Counted from the stretch's first letter, positions 42,195-53,890 are shown. The stretch: 64,000 bases of DNA from Cherax quadricarinatus (GCF_038502225.1 NC_091307.1:22044173-22108172); one strand, 5' to 3'. Translations and numbers: made by a program. Notes: generated by a model not told the origin, from the sequence alone.

Positions 42195-42460
42195 GCCTAG
42201 CTATTATTACCATATCCTTCTCTTCTGCTGCTGCTACTTCTGCACCTCCTTCAGGCATATTCTCATTCACGGGATAAAAATTTTCACTCAGCTACCTTTT
42301 GTTGCATTACTTTTGGTGTGTATCCGACTAACATGCCTCCTAGCCGCCACCGACGTTATCTTATTCTTACTCCTTTTCCTCCATGTCGTCCTCCTCGTCC
42401 TTCATGTCGTCCTCCTCGTCCTCCATGCCGTCCTCCTCGTCCTCCCTCTCCTCCTTCACC
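42195..42460. repeat. CTGCTG and TCCTCGTCC short repeats
   Basis: Short triplet run at 42,225-42,250 and about four units of ctcctcgtcctccatg at 42,375-42,450. An open plus frame of 140 codons crosses both and has no recognised domain. Confidence 0.75.
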
Positions 42461-42734
42461 CTTCACCATCATTCAACACTAGCGACTCTGCTAGCTGCTA
42501 TATCCACAGCCTTATCAAGCGCTGGTGCTTTGGTGCCTTCTGCAGGTGGGTCGTCTCTCAGCAGTTTGAGGCATTACGCTTTTCTTGCTGCAGCTGCTGC
42601 TACTCGAACCTGTAAGGAGCACCGTGCAGATTTTGGGATTACCTTCCACAAGCTTATATACACTTTCATTTGGGTTCTTTGCCTATGTCGAGGCTGCTGG
42701 TACTTGTGATGGCAGGGAGCCCAGAAAAGATAGC

Positions 42735-42835
42735 AGAGTTTCCAGTAGGGGTGGCAGGGGCTAAAATAAGGGTGAATGGCAGGAGCTAAAGTAGGGATGG
42801 CAGGTGCTAAAGTAGGGATGGCAGGGGCTCCAGGA
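42735..42835. repeat. Imperfect tandem repeat of ggcaggggctaaa
   Basis: About four units of roughly 22-28 bp with aaagtagggatggcagg variants. Confidence 0.8.
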
Positions 42836-42864
42836 AGGGAAGGGACCTTGGATAAAGGGTAGTT

Positions 42865-43045
42865 ACATCAGGGACTCCTGGATCTAGGGAAGATAGACAG
42901 TGTACTCCTGGATCAAGGGGAGATAGAAGGTGTACTCCTGGATTAAGGGGAGATAGATGGTGTACTCCTGGATCAAGGGAAGATAGACGGTGGACTCCTG
43001 GATCAAGGGGAGATAGACGGTGAACTCCTGGATCAATGGATAATA
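42865..43045. repeat. 30-bp minisatellite, about 6 units
   Basis: Units of gtactcctggatcaaggg followed by gagatagacggt, every 30 bp. The minus frame of repeating Tyr-Leu-Pro-Leu-Ile-Gln-Glu is an artefact of a 30-bp period. Confidence 0.94.
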
Positions 43046-43049
43046 CATT

Positions 43050-43619
43050 CGGGTTCTGTTATTGGCTAGAGCGTCCTCTCTGGTCAATGGATCGCCAAGC
43101 TTTTGTTTAAGGACTTTCGGGGTTGTTGGCTCTTTCTCGTGTGGGCTTTCGAAGGGCATGAGAGAGAGAGAGGAGAAATGGATTACTAGAAGGGCGAGGA
43201 GGGGTGAAGTGAACGAATTAGGAAATGGAATAGGAGGGAAAAGAAAGGATGGAGAGAGAGAGGGGGGGGGTAAAAAAAAGTTGAGGGAACGGAGAGGAGA
43301 GGTGGTGAGAGAGGGAAGGAGAGAAAGGGAAGCGATACACCAACAATAGAGTCACAGGTACAAAGAGACTGTTCCAAAATGCTCCAAGGAGATCATGTCT
43401 TAATCACATTCTTATTGTTCTAAAAAATTCTCCTGGAATCCGCTCTCGAGACTTAACCTTTTGCCGACTTGAGTCGTATTTGAAAAACTCCCGAAGCAGC
43501 AGCTGATGTAAAGAAATTTGTCAATAAGATCAAAATTACAAGAATGACAGAAGTATTTCCTAGATTTGTTGAGTACGGTAGACTTATATATGACGGAGAG
43601 ATCGCTCACTCTCGGGAAT
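43050..43619. other. No recognised gene; purine-rich block
   Basis: Purine-rich sequence at 43,155-43,330 (gagagag, ggggggg, aaaaaaa). Neighbouring DNA has no recognisable feature. Confidence 0.5.
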
Positions 43620-44000
43620 TCTTTCCCATGATGCTACCTACCTGGAACCTACCTGGAATCTATCTGGAATCTACCTGGAATCTACCTTGAGTCTACCTGG
43701 AGTCTTCCTGGAGCCTACCTTGAGTCTACCTGACTACCTGGAGTCAGGTAGACTCAAAGTAGCCTTCCCATGGGTGCCCTTATTAATCAGGCTATTAGAG
43801 CTAGTTACACGAAGTCCGACGTATGCACTACAACCTGGCTGATCACGAACTGACTCTAGGAACTTACCAAATTCTTTCTTGAAGACGCCCGGGAAAATGC
43901 CTTCAAGACGTTGAAAAGTCGTTGCACTCTTGGTTCCCTATTTAAAGGCTTTTGATCCAGAGAATTTGGGATTTTTTCTAATGAAGGTGCTTCCCCATGA
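43620..44000 (-). mobile_element. LINE-C 3' end, minus strand, with expanded tail repeat
   Basis: Minus-strand LINE-C end: plus text aatcaggctatta, cgaagtccgacgtatgcact, cctggctgatcac, then ttctttcttgaagacgcc, which is the tail of the AFKRELDRYL region. Left of it is an array of about nine units of ctacctggaat/ctaccttgagt (11-12 bp, 43,637-43,750). It is an expanded form of the acctggaggtt terminal repeat seen once or twice in other copies. Confidence 0.8.
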
Positions 44001-44277
44001 GCCTAATTCTCATCTCGAATCCATTTAAATCAGCAATGGTTCCTTAAGGATTTGTTCCTCCAAGCCTCCGAGCTAAGAAACTCCCACATCTAGAGGCCGC
44101 AGCATCACCATACAGCCACTGTTAATGTACATGTTTAATGGCCCCCTGGCGGATATAAACGGGATGAGTTACACCGCGTCGCCCAGGTTTAGGTTTCAGT
44201 GTGAGCATTGTCAGACGAGGATGTGGAAAAAATGCTGTGGATTTTAGATTTTAACTAGGATACATAATGATCATCCT
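44001..44277. other. No recognised feature
   Basis: Mixed sequence. Weak similarity to LINE-C may continue to about 44,050, but I cannot support it. Confidence 0.4.
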
Positions 44278-44385
44278 TATGTCTACCTGGAGAATGTCCC
44301 GGGGGTCAACGCCCCCGCGGTCTGGTCCCAGGCCAAGACTAACGGTGGATGACCAGATCAACCAGGCTGTTGGTGTGCAGAGGAG
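44278..44385 (-). mobile_element. LINE-C type 1 tail fragment, minus strand
   Basis: Plus text cccgggggtcaacgcccccg, cggtctggtcccaggcc and gatcaaccaggctgtt is the complement of the type 1 end. It is followed by three imperfect cactgctgcagtgaagga repeats to about 44,520. Confidence 0.75.
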
Positions 44386-44624
44386 TTTGTTCACTACTGC
44401 AGTGAAGGATTTTATTCACTGCTGCAGTGAAGGATTTTGTTTAGCTCAATTATAAGTTATTTTGTTCACTATTGTGGTGATGGAATTTGTTCAGTGTCGC
44501 AGTGAAGCATTTTATTCACCACCACTGGAATTATTGCTCGTGGCCCAACTCGTAGGAACTGTGAATGTTTCCCCTCGTCCAGACACCAGAGGGGAGGACA
44601 TTGGTGGGTGCTGCGTTCGCGCAG

Positions 44625-44702
44625 AGGATGGGTCAGGAGCTGTGAATCGACCCCTGCAACCAAAAATAGGTAAGAACACACACACACACACACACACACA
44701 CA
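44625..44702 (+). mobile_element. LINE-A 3'-UTR fragment
   Basis: gggtcaggagctgtgaatcg followed by acccctgcaaccaaaaatag and gtaagaacacacacac matches the LINE-A end (ccaggagctgagt, cgacccctgcaacc, taggtgagtacacac). It again runs into CA repeat. Confidence 0.78.
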
Positions 44703-44759
44703 ATTACATACACGCATTCACACCTGCACATAAGCGCATATATATGTATATACGGATAA

Positions 44760-44765
<6 letters not shown>

Positions 44766-44850
<85 letters not shown>
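44766..44850. repeat. (AT)n microsatellite followed by GA-rich DNA
   Basis: About 40 AT units, then gagagag and aaaggagag tracts to about 44,910, with more GA repeat at 45,080-45,118. Confidence 0.97.
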
Positions 44851-44852
<2 letters not shown>

Positions 44853-45118
44853 GAGAGAGAGAGGGAGGAGCAAGAGGGAGAGAGAGAGAAAGAAAGGAGA
44901 GAGAGAGAGAAAGAGGTGTTGGCAACTTAACGTTCCATTAGACTCCGTCAATAAAGACGTATAAAGGAACACAAGAAAAAAAAAACTAAGGCGAAAATTG
45001 AGAAAAAAAAAGGGCGGGAGCAAAGGATTAAAGGATTTCACGAGGACTGAGTGAAGTGCAGAGGAAAAGGTGGGCAGGAGAGAGAAGGAGAGAGAGAGAG
45101 AGAGAGAAAGAGAGAGCA

Positions 45119-45475
45119 CAAATGGCTTCAGTTTAACCCAGTACTTTCACATAAATACATAAATGGCTTTTTTTAATTCATAATAATGTTACAATTACTA
45201 GATATTTTACTGGTGACTGGTTACATTTCATAAAATTTGCTTTACATTTAATTATCATCTGCGGTAGAACGACGAAAACTCTCCATGTGATACCATTGCT
45301 TTACAGTATCGCGAAAAAAAAAATTATGCATCGGGCACTGAGAAGCGAAGCTCCTGCCTTCATTTGTGAATAAAATGGAAGGCAGCCGGTATATACGGAA
45401 GATTGTTAGCCAGACCACTTTTACGCCGAGTTGCTACTCAGATATAGTATCAGATCGTGTATAAGGAGCATTTGC
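45119..45475. other. No recognised feature
   Basis: AT-rich mixed sequence. No open frame or repeat copy noted. Confidence 0.5.
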
Positions 45476-45479
45476 AACA

Positions 45480-45650
45480 CCTGGGTGATGTAATGGAGAC
45501 GCTGGGCCAATCAGTGGCTTTTTTCAGTGTCGTGCAGAGATTTTATAATGGAGACAGTGTTGAGGTGGTCAGTCCCTCAGTCTTGATGGACTCACTGCTG
45601 GGGAAACGTTGTCATTGTTAGAGATATTCAGTTATGGCACATGTATTACC
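45480..45650 (+). repeat. GAAACGT-type dispersed repeat
   Basis: ggccaatcagtggcttttttcag and ggtcagtccctcagtcttga, then ggggaaacgttgtcattg. The cagtccctca/cagtcttgatggact pair is shared with 25.2 kb. Confidence 0.65.
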
Positions 45651-46016
45651 CATCTTTTTATTTTAGGAGGAAGACGACGGGCAAGAGCTATCTCCTGGCT
45701 TCGGTTCGCCTCTAAATTTTCCGACCAAGTGGCGTGAATTGAGTGCGTATGGAGTGAGCTTTGGACTCTGCCACTATCCGGCTCGTTCAACTGCGTTACT
45801 ATCCGGCTTATTCAACTGCTTTACTATAGTCTTGGCGATGTATTTCCTGGTGTTTCTTTGACTAGGATGGCCGTGATATTCTTTGTTGTGGATTTGCCGC
45901 TGTAAACTCTGTCTCGTCCTCGTCTGTGCCATGGAGTACGTTGCATTTCGTGATTATATCTTAAGTTTTATGTTCCTCTAGGGACAGGCTTCGTAGCGCA
46001 ATCCTCGCAGCTGCGG

Positions 46017-46018
<2 letters not shown>
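45651..46018. other. No recognised feature
   Basis: Mixed sequence with a short duplicated segment (actatccggcttattcaactg and a variant) at 45,770-45,825. Confidence 0.5.
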
Positions 46019-46102
<84 letters not shown>

Positions 46103-46104
46103 TG

Positions 46105-46154
<50 letters not shown>

Positions 46155-46160
46155 TGTGTG
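46019..46160. repeat. (GT)n microsatellite
   Basis: About 70 GT units with three interruptions. Confidence 0.98.
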
Positions 46161-46182
46161 GGAATTTGCTACTTAGTCACCT

Positions 46183-46295
46183 CTGTATTTGACTGAAGAA
46201 GGCTATTACGTAGACGAAACGTTCGGGAAATGCAGGTATCTATCCGTGGCGATTGTCTTGCTTAACAACTTGTCAGTATTACATACCATTACGAT
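46183..46295 (+). repeat. GAAACGT-type dispersed repeat
   Basis: gactgaagaaggctattacg, tagacgaaacgttcggg and a right end ttaacaacttgtcagtatta. It shares the gaagaag...gaaacgtt...aacttgtcag order with 12.7-12.96 kb. Confidence 0.72.
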
Positions 46296-46518
46296 AGCGA
46301 AACACACAGTCGCCATGTTGTGATTGCTTGGGTCGAGTCTCGGTACTTAGCAGAACCTCTCACTTTCTCACGAAAATCTCTGAATTCATGGCTTTTATGG
46401 ATGCTATCATAACTATTATTAAAACTCTGTATACAATATTTGAGAAGTTCTTTCCCGTCCAGATCTTGCTACTTCCTAACCGCTGTCAGACTAAAGAGTA
46501 CGTACGTACGTGTATATA

Positions 46519-46532
46519 TATGTATATATATA

Positions 46533-46594
<62 letters not shown>
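46519..46594. repeat. (AT)n microsatellite at the 3' edge of LINE-B copy 1
   Basis: Long AT run. LINE-B similarity begins to the right after a T-rich segment. Confidence 0.97.
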
Positions 46595-46595
<1 letters not shown>

Positions 46596-46609
46596 GTATT
46601 ATTTTTTTA

Positions 46610-47696
<1,087 letters not shown>

Positions 47697-47743
47697 AACC
47701 ACGAACGAGTGGTATTGATCAATAACAACACTTCGCTAGCCAA

Positions 47744-47745
<2 letters not shown>

Positions 47746-47814
<69 letters not shown>

Positions 47815-47872
47815 CGTATATAAATATGTGTATGTATATATATAAATATATGTATATATACAATATGTATAA

Positions 47873-47915
<43 letters not shown>

Positions 47916-47926
47916 TATATATATAT
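47746..47926. repeat. (TA)n-(TG)n-(TA)n compound microsatellite
   Basis: TA, TG and TATA-rich runs leading directly into the left end of TIR element copy 2. Confidence 0.96.
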
Positions 47927-48310
47927 GTCGTGCCGAATATGTAAAACTGGTCAATTAGCAAGAACTCATTTAAAATTAAGTCCTTTCGAAAATTTTCTCT
48001 TATACGTTTAAAGATATGTTTTTTTCATTAATGTTAATGTAAAAAAATTTAATTTTGCTCCAAAAGAATCTTAGAAAACTTACCTAACCTTATTATAACA
48101 AGAACAATTTATTTTAGCTTACCCAACTAAGTATATTTTAGATTTGTTTACAATAATTTATTACTAAACAAAAACAGTGAAATATATTTTTTTCGTTAGG
48201 TTCAGAATGATTTTGGCGAAATTATTGCATACACAAATTTTCACTTGTCCTATATGGCAAGATGAGCGTTGCTATTTAAGCCAAGATGGCAAGTTCTGCC
48301 TATTCAGCAC

Positions 48311-48313
<3 letters not shown>
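47927..48313 (-). mobile_element. Non-autonomous TIR element, copy 2 (387 bp), inverted
   Basis: The left end is gtcgtgccgaatatgtaaaa and the right end is the complement of gtcgtgctgaataggcagaa. The internal sequence is the reverse complement of the copies at 8.4 and 62.5 kb, and the length is close to the 62.5-kb copy (389 bp). TA repeats flank both sides. No coding capacity. Confidence 0.82.
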
Positions 48314-48380
<67 letters not shown>

Positions 48381-48390
48381 ATATATATTC
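48314..48390. repeat. (TA)n microsatellite between TIR element and LINE-B copy 2
   Basis: About 75 bp of TA. LINE-B begins at its right edge. Confidence 0.97.
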
Positions 48391-50216
48391 GTGTATAGGG
48401 CAAGGAGGAACAACATCTTGTAGGAGTGAGGAAGAGCCAGTTGTGAGTGTGGGGGGAAGTTCGTGAGGCAGTAGGTAAAATGAAAGGGGGTAAGGCAGCC
48501 GGGATTGATGGGATAAAGATAGAAATGTTAAAAGCAGGTGGGGATATAGTTTTGGAGTGGTTGGTGCAATTATTTAATAAATGTATGGAAGAGGGTAAGG
48601 TACCTAGGGATTGGCAGAGAGCATGCATAGTTCCTTTGTATAAAGGCAAAGGGGATAAAAGAGAGTGCAAAAATTATAGGGGGATAAGTCTGTTGAGTAT
48701 ACCTGGCAAAGTGTATGGTAGAGTTATTATTGAAAGAATTAAGAGTAAGACGGAGAATAGGATAGCAGATGAACAAGGAGGCTTTAGGAAAGGTAGGGGG
48801 TGTGTGGACCAGGTGTTTACAGTGAAACATATAAGTGAACAGTATTTAGATAAGGCTAAAGAGGTCTTTGTGGCATTTATGGATTTGGAAAAGGCGTATG
48901 ACAGGGTGGATAGGGGGGCAATGTGGCAGATGTTGCAGGTGTATGGTGTAGGAGGTAGGTTACTGAAAGCAGTGAAGAGTTTTTACGAGGATAGTGAGGC
49001 TCAAGTTAGAGTATGTAGGAAAGAGGGAAATTATTTCCCAGTAAAAGTAGGCCTTAGACAAGGATGTGTGATGTCACCGTGGTTGTTTAATATATTTATA
49101 GATGGGGTTGTAAGAGAAGTAAATGCGAGGGTCTTGGCAAGAGGCGTGGAGTTAAAAGATAAAGAATCACACATAAAGTGGGAGTTGTCACAGTTGCTCT
49201 TTGCTGATGACACTGTGCTCTTGGGAGATTCTGAAGAGAAGTTGCAGAGATTGGTGGATGAATTTGGTAGGGTGTGCAAAAGAAGAAAATTGAAAGTGAA
49301 TACAGGAAAGAGTAAGGTTATGAGGATAAAAAGATTAGGTGATGAAAGATTGGATATCAGATTGGAGGGAGAGAGTATGGAGGAGGTGAATGTATTCAGA
49401 TATTTGGGAGTGGACGTTTCAGCGGATGGGTCTATGAAAGATGATGTGAATCATAGAATTGATGAGGGGAAAAGGGTGAGTGGTGCATTTAGGAGTCTGT
49501 GGAGACAAAGAACTTTGTCCTTGGAGGCAAAGAGGGGAATGTATGAGAGTATAGTTTTACCAACGCTCTTATATGGGTGTGAAGCATGGGTGATGAATGT
49601 TGCAGCGAGGAGAAGGCTGGAGGCAGTGGAGATGTCATGTCTGAGAGCAATGTGTGGTGTGAATATAATGCAGAGAATTCGTAGTTTGGAAGTTAGGAGG
49701 AGGTGCGGGATTACCAAAACTGTTGTTCAGAGGGCTGAGGAAGGGTTGTTGAGGTGGTTCGGACATGTGGAGAGAATGGAGCGAAACAGAATAACTTCAA
49801 GAGTGTATCAGTCTGTAGTGGAAGGAAGGCAGGGTAGGGGTCGGCCTAGGAAAGGTTGGAGGGTGGGGGTAAAGGAGGTTTTGTGTGCGAGGGGCTTGGA
49901 CTTCAAGCAGGCATGCGTGAGCGTGTTTGATAGGAGTGAATGGAGACAAATGGTTTTTAATACTTGACGTGCTGTTGGAGTGTGAGCAGGGTAACATTTA
50001 TGAAGGGGTTCAGGGAAACCGGCAGGCCGGACTTGAGTCCTGGAGATGGGAAGTACAGTGCCTGCACTCTGAAGGAGGGGTGTTAATGTTGCAGTTTAAA
50101 AACTGTAGTGTAAAGCACCCTTCTGGCAAGACAGTGATGGAGTGAATGATGGTGAAAGTTTTTCTTTTTCGGGCCACCCTGCCTTGGTGGGAATCGGCCA
50201 GTGTGATAATAAAAAA
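48391..50216 (+). mobile_element. LINE-B retrotransposon, copy 2, 5'-truncated
   Basis: Carries the whole reverse transcriptase domain, the C-terminal region and the 3' UTR, but no endonuclease. Both edges are TA arrays. The 3' end is cagtgtgataataaaaaaaa then taatatat. It is the head-to-head inverted partner of copy 1 (facing 5' sides), with about 0.9 kb of TA arrays and a TIR element between. Confidence 0.92.
48447..49967 (+). CDS. LINE-B reverse transcriptase ORF (506 codons), open
   Basis: RT copies element RNA at the target site. Blocks in order: GGKAAGIDGIKIEMLK (residues about 14-30), WQRACIVPLYKGKGDKR, NYRGISLLSIPGKVY, EQGGFRKGRGCVDQVF, AFMDLEKAYDRVDR, LRQGCVMSPWLFNIF and catalytic FADD at residues 252-255 in QLLFADDTVLLG. 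The C-terminal part is [32 protein letters not shown] and [10 protein letters not shown]. No stop is seen in the RT. The usual N-terminal endonuclease is missing, and the in-frame start at a GTG inside the RT region is only the edge of the open frame. The motifs fit an RTE-like or L1-superclade LINE. The clade is tentative. Confidence 0.92.
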   Translation: MWGEVREAVGKMKGGKAAGIDGIKIEMLKAGGDIVLEWLVQLFNKCMEEGKVPRDWQRACIVPLYKGKGDKRECKNYRGISLLSIPGKVYGRVIIERIKSKTENRIADEQGGFRKGRGCVDQVFTVKHISEQYLDKAKEVFVAFMDLEKAYDRVDRGAMWQMLQVYGVGGRLLKAVKSFYEDSEAQVRVCRKEGNYFPVKVGLRQGCVMSPWLFNIFIDGVVREVNARVLARGVELKDKESHIKWELSQLLFADDTVLLGDSEEKLQRLVDEFGRVCKRRKLKVNTGKSKVMRIKRLGDERLDIRLEGESMEEVNVFRYLGVDVSADGSMKDDVNHRIDEGKRVSGAFRSLWRQRTLSLEAKRGMYESIVLPTLLYGCEAWVMNVAARRRLEAVEMSCLRAMCGVNIMQRIRSLEVRRRCGITKTVVQRAEEGLLRWFGHVERMERNRITSRVYQSVVEGRQGRGRPRKGWRVGVKEVLCARGLDFKQACVSVFDRSEWRQMVFNT

Positions 50217-50350
<134 letters not shown>

Positions 50351-50351
50351 T

Positions 50352-50686
50352 TTGGGACCTGACGATCTGTTGAGTGTGAGCAGGGTAATATTTAGTGAAG
50401 GGATTCAGGGAAACCGGTTATTTTTATATAGCCAGACTTGAGTCCTGGAAATGGGAAGTACAATGTCTGCACTCTAAAGGAGGGGTTCAGGATATTAGCA
50501 GTTTGGAGGGATATGTTGTGTATCTTTATACGTATATGCTTCTAAACTGTTGTGTTCTGAGCACCTCTGCAAAAACAGTGGTAATGTGTGAGTGAGGTGA
50601 AAGTGTTGAATGATGAAAGTATTTTCTTATTGAGGATTTTCTTTCTTTTTGGGTCACCCTGCCTCGGTGGGAGACGGCTGACTTGT

Positions 50687-50692
<6 letters not shown>
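50352..50692 (+). mobile_element. Diverged LINE-B-like 3' UTR
   Basis: Blocks gttgagtgtgagcagggtaa, attcagggaaaccgg, gacttgagtcctgg and gggtcaccctgcctcggtgg follow the LINE-B 3' UTR order with many changes and an insertion. It ends in gacttgttaaatatat and meets another TA array. It is directly downstream of copy 2 in the same orientation. Confidence 0.8.

Positions 50693-50762
<70 letters not shown>
50693..50762. repeat. (TA)n microsatellite
   Basis: About 34 TA units at the end of the LINE-B-like 3' UTR. Confidence 0.98.
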
Positions 50763-50767
<5 letters not shown>

Positions 50768-51035
50768 AAGTACGAAAATAGTAGTGACTCGAGAGGGTTT
50801 TAGAAGTGACATGTCGCTACAGGAAGGAATTACTTATGGCTGTCAGGTGTGTGACAAGATTGAGTTAACAATTTGGGAAAGTTTGGATGAACAAGAATTG
50901 TGTGTTGCGAGAGTTGCAGGGGCGCGTGTGTTGCCTGGGCTTGACCTCACGCACGCTGCAGGCAACACTAACAACTCAAGACAGGACACCACTACCATAC
51001 CTTCTGCTTTTGTGACTACACACAGATAATTCTCT
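50763..51035. other. No recognised feature
   Basis: An 81-codon plus frame (50,784-51,029) lies here with no recognised motif. It may be chance. Confidence 0.4.
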
Positions 51036-51042
51036 TTCTCAC

Positions 51043-51083
<41 letters not shown>
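51036..51083. repeat. (TC)n microsatellite
   Basis: About 20 TC units. Confidence 0.95.
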
Positions 51084-51085
<2 letters not shown>

Positions 51086-51184
51086 TAGTGTGTTTCTCAG
51101 GTGGTCGCTACTGGATTCACTCTCTCTTGGCTGTGTAAGCCATACCTATTCTTTAAACTGTGTGTGTATATGTGTGTGCGCGCG

Positions 51185-51245
51185 CGCGCGCGTGAACACT
51201 TAATTATGGCTGCAGGGTTCGAATCTCAGCTCCTGAAGGTGGGAT
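51185..51245 (-). mobile_element. LINE-A 3'-UTR fragment, minus strand
   Basis: Plus text cttaattatggctgcagggt followed by tcgaatctcagctcctg parallels ctaattgtggttgcaggggt and cgagactcagctcctgg at 38,158-38,200. It is next to a GC/GT dinucleotide run at 51,165-51,192. Confidence 0.7.
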
Positions 51246-51595
51246 GGTGGTACGATATACAGTGCTCTTACCAGTTAATAGTGAGGATATTATTATCTGA
51301 TATTCTACCATTCAGAGTGATATATAGAGTGATTAAGTAAGGTACTGAGATGATGTAGTCGTGTGCTGTACCAACTGTCAACTTCAATTATAGAACCTTC
51401 TTTGTGTATGTGTACACGTGTACACGTACGTGGGAAGTGACACAGTGGAGTTGTGGGTGTAGGAATGACCCGGTGGTGCTGTAGTTGCTTGGTGTACCAG
51501 TAGTAAAATGTTTATCTGTTAATCTGTTTCCAGCGTAAATATTAAGCTTTTAAAGCTGTGCCAAGCCACTTTTGTTTTAGCATAGTTCTACATCA
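51246..51595. other. No recognised feature
   Basis: AT-rich DNA with a small palindrome built on gtgtacacgtgtacac (51,410-51,426). Confidence 0.5.
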
Positions 51596-51705
51596 CCTTC
51601 ACCATGTCACCTTCACTGTCACCTTCACTGTGCCACCTTCACCATGTCACCTTCACTGTTACCTTCACTGTTACCTTCACTGTCACCTTCACTGTGTCAC
51701 CTCTC
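51596..51705. repeat. Short CACCTTCACTGT repeat
   Basis: Eight or so units of 12-15 bp (caccttcactgtgt variants). Pyrimidine-rich DNA continues to about 51,910. Confidence 0.88.
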
Positions 51706-52069
51706 AACATCCTCCTTATCTACCCATCCACTCGCCCTATTCCATCCCCTTCATTTCTCATTCCATCATTTCTGTTCCATTCTCAGCTTTCTACTCAATC
51801 TCCATTCCTTCTTCCCTTTCCCATCTCTCCTCAAGATCATCCTCATCCCTCCTCTTCACCCTCCCCTTCCCATGCTTCCAACACATCCACTACTACCCAC
51901 AAAATTTCCCGCACACCCTGGATGAAAAATCGTCAGATGTGGCCTGGAGAAATTCCGTAGAAATTAATTTCATGGTTGAGCTGAGCCTTCACTCTCAAGA
52001 GAGTCGTCACCACAACACTCGCTTGGGAAATAAAGGAATTTGTCGTCGGCCTTCAATGGCTTAATGCAT

Positions 52070-52285
52070 TGTGAGCCAAGACAAACTGGTGGTGGTAGGG
52101 GGAAGGAGATTGTGGTCGTGGTGGTGGTCGTGATGAGTGGTGGTGGTGGTTGTTGGTGGTGCTGGTTGTGTTAATGCACTTTGAGCCAAGACAAACTGGT
52201 TGTGGTAGGTAGAAGGAGATTGTGGTAGTAGTGGTGGTAGTGATGGTGGTGATTGTATTAATGGTTTGTGTGGTGGTGATCACGG
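52070..52285. repeat. Two-unit direct repeat with GGT tract (about 118 bp each)
   Basis: The block tgagccaagacaaactggt, then ggtggtaggg and aggagattgtggt, occurs at about 52,070 and again at about 52,188, each followed by ggtggtggt repeats. Confidence 0.85.
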
Positions 52286-52364
52286 TGTTACAGCACACAA
52301 AATGCGTTCAAAATGAATAGCTGGAAAAATGGGCAGAAGAGTTTTTAATTTTCAATCATACCCG

Positions 52365-52430
52365 AAGAGTAATACCTGAAGGATGTTCCTGGGGTCATCG
52401 ACCCCGCGGCCGCCCCATGACAAGGCCAAG
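52365..52430 (-). mobile_element. LINE-C type 1 tail fragment, minus strand
   Basis: Plus text aatacctgaaggatgttcct followed by ggggtcatcgaccccgcggc, the complement of the type 1 end. It resembles the fragment at 56,890. Confidence 0.7.
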
Positions 52431-52544
52431 AATTTAAAAAAAAAAGTAACCAAAACACATGTACTACACAAGACTGATATAAGCTGAGGGACTGAACGCC
52501 TATCGAGGTTGAGCGACTAAGCTCCTAAAAAAAAAATAGTCATT

Positions 52545-53386
52545 ACAAGGAGGGGGGGGGGGTTGGCCTGTATGTCAAAGAGTCCCTTATCTGCACGGAG
52601 TTGCTGAACACCACAAATGAGGTAGTTAAAGTTCTATCAATAAAGATCGAGAACCAAAACCTAGTCATTGTGGTTGTATACAAGCCACCAGATGCAACCT
52701 CACAACAGTTTAAGGAACAGCTACTGAAAATCGATTACTGTTTGGAAAACCTTCCAGCTCCATCCCCAAACATCTTACTGCTTGGTGATTTCAACCTTAG
52801 GCATACAAAATGGAAGAATGTAGCAAATAATGTTATAGCTGAAACAATCCCCGGAGGTAGCGCAGATGAAAGGTCACACACACATGAGCTACTAAGTCTC
52901 TGCGAAAAACACACCTTAAGCCAGCAGATAGTGGAGCCAACAAGACTAGAAAACACACTTGACCTTATCTTCACAAATAATGAGGACCTGATAAGAGACA
53001 TAAGAATATCAAAAACAACTAATTCCGATCACAACCTAATCGAAGTCCAGACGTATATGCATAGGGATCCTGATCAGCAGAATGCATGTACCTGTGAAGG
53101 TGTCTTCACAAAATACAACTTCAACAACAAGAACATCAACTGGGACCAGGTAAACCATGTCCTAAACGAAACATGTTGGGAAGATGTTTTAAATGACATG
53201 GATCCAAACCAGTGCCTTGGAAGGATCAACTTCCTGGCAGCCGAAGCATGTTCTAGGCATATTCCCCTAAGAAAGAAGAAGAGCAGGAGTAAACTGGAGA
53301 GAGACGCTCCCTCTACAGAAGACGACGAAGAGTCACTGAGCTCCTCAGGAGTGCTAGAATATCTGATACACGAAAGTAGGCGCTGA
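52545..53386 (+). pseudogene. LINE-C endonuclease domain (partial) and linker
   Basis: The endonuclease nicks the target to prime reverse transcription. Visible features are GGVGLYVKESLICTELL in the early part, VVVYKPPD, the catalytic LLLGDFNLRHTKW, ENTLDLIFTNNEDLIRD and the terminal SDH in TTNSDHNLIEV. The first region of the domain is missing. The frame stops at HESRR (TGA at 53,384-53,386) and coding similarity resumes in another phase, so one indel lies at about 53,380-53,395. Confidence 0.88.
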
Positions 53387-53394
53387 CCAGGGAA

Positions 53395-53890
53395 GTGGAA
53401 ACCATCGAACTTAAGTTAAATGACTCTTACAGGAACCAGGAGAGGCAGAAGGAGCTTAAAGCTATTAGTGAAATTGAAAGAAATTCAAAATATTTCTTTT
53501 CATATGCCAAAAACAAGGCAAATACCACATCTAGTATCGGGCCCTTACTCAGACAGGATGGGACTTACACAGATGACAAGGAAATGAGTGAAATATTGAA
53601 ATCCCAGTACGACTGTGTTTAGTGAACCACTAATCGGTCTGAGGATCGACGACCCAAATGATTTCTTCATGAATGAGCCTCAAAACTCCATAAATGTATG
53701 CCAGATTTCCGACATTACCCTAACTCCGATAGATTTCGAAAAAGCCATTGACAACATGCCTATGCACTCAGCCCCGGGCCCAGACTCGTGGAACTCTGTT
53801 TTCATTAAGAACTGCAAGAAACCCCTCTCGTGTGCCCTAAGTACACTATGGAGGAGGAGCTTGGACATGGGTGAAATTCCAGTCACTTAA
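53395..53890 (+). pseudogene. LINE-C linker between endonuclease and RT, two frames
   Basis: Two consecutive pieces overlap by a few bases in different phases: 53,395-53,622 (RNSKYFFSYAKNKANTTS, then GPLLRQDGTYTDD) and 53,615-53,890 (PIDFEKAIDNMPMHSAPGPD, with SWNSVFIKNCKKPL). The second is the start of the RT domain (APGPD block). Frame shifts at about 53,615 and about 53,880 break the reading. Confidence 0.85.

Noticed and set aside
42193..42709. Overlapping plus frames of 140 and 108 codons
   Set aside because: They cross CTG and CCTCGT repeats, two phases are open at once, and no domain is visible. I could not exclude a small exon, but nothing supports one.
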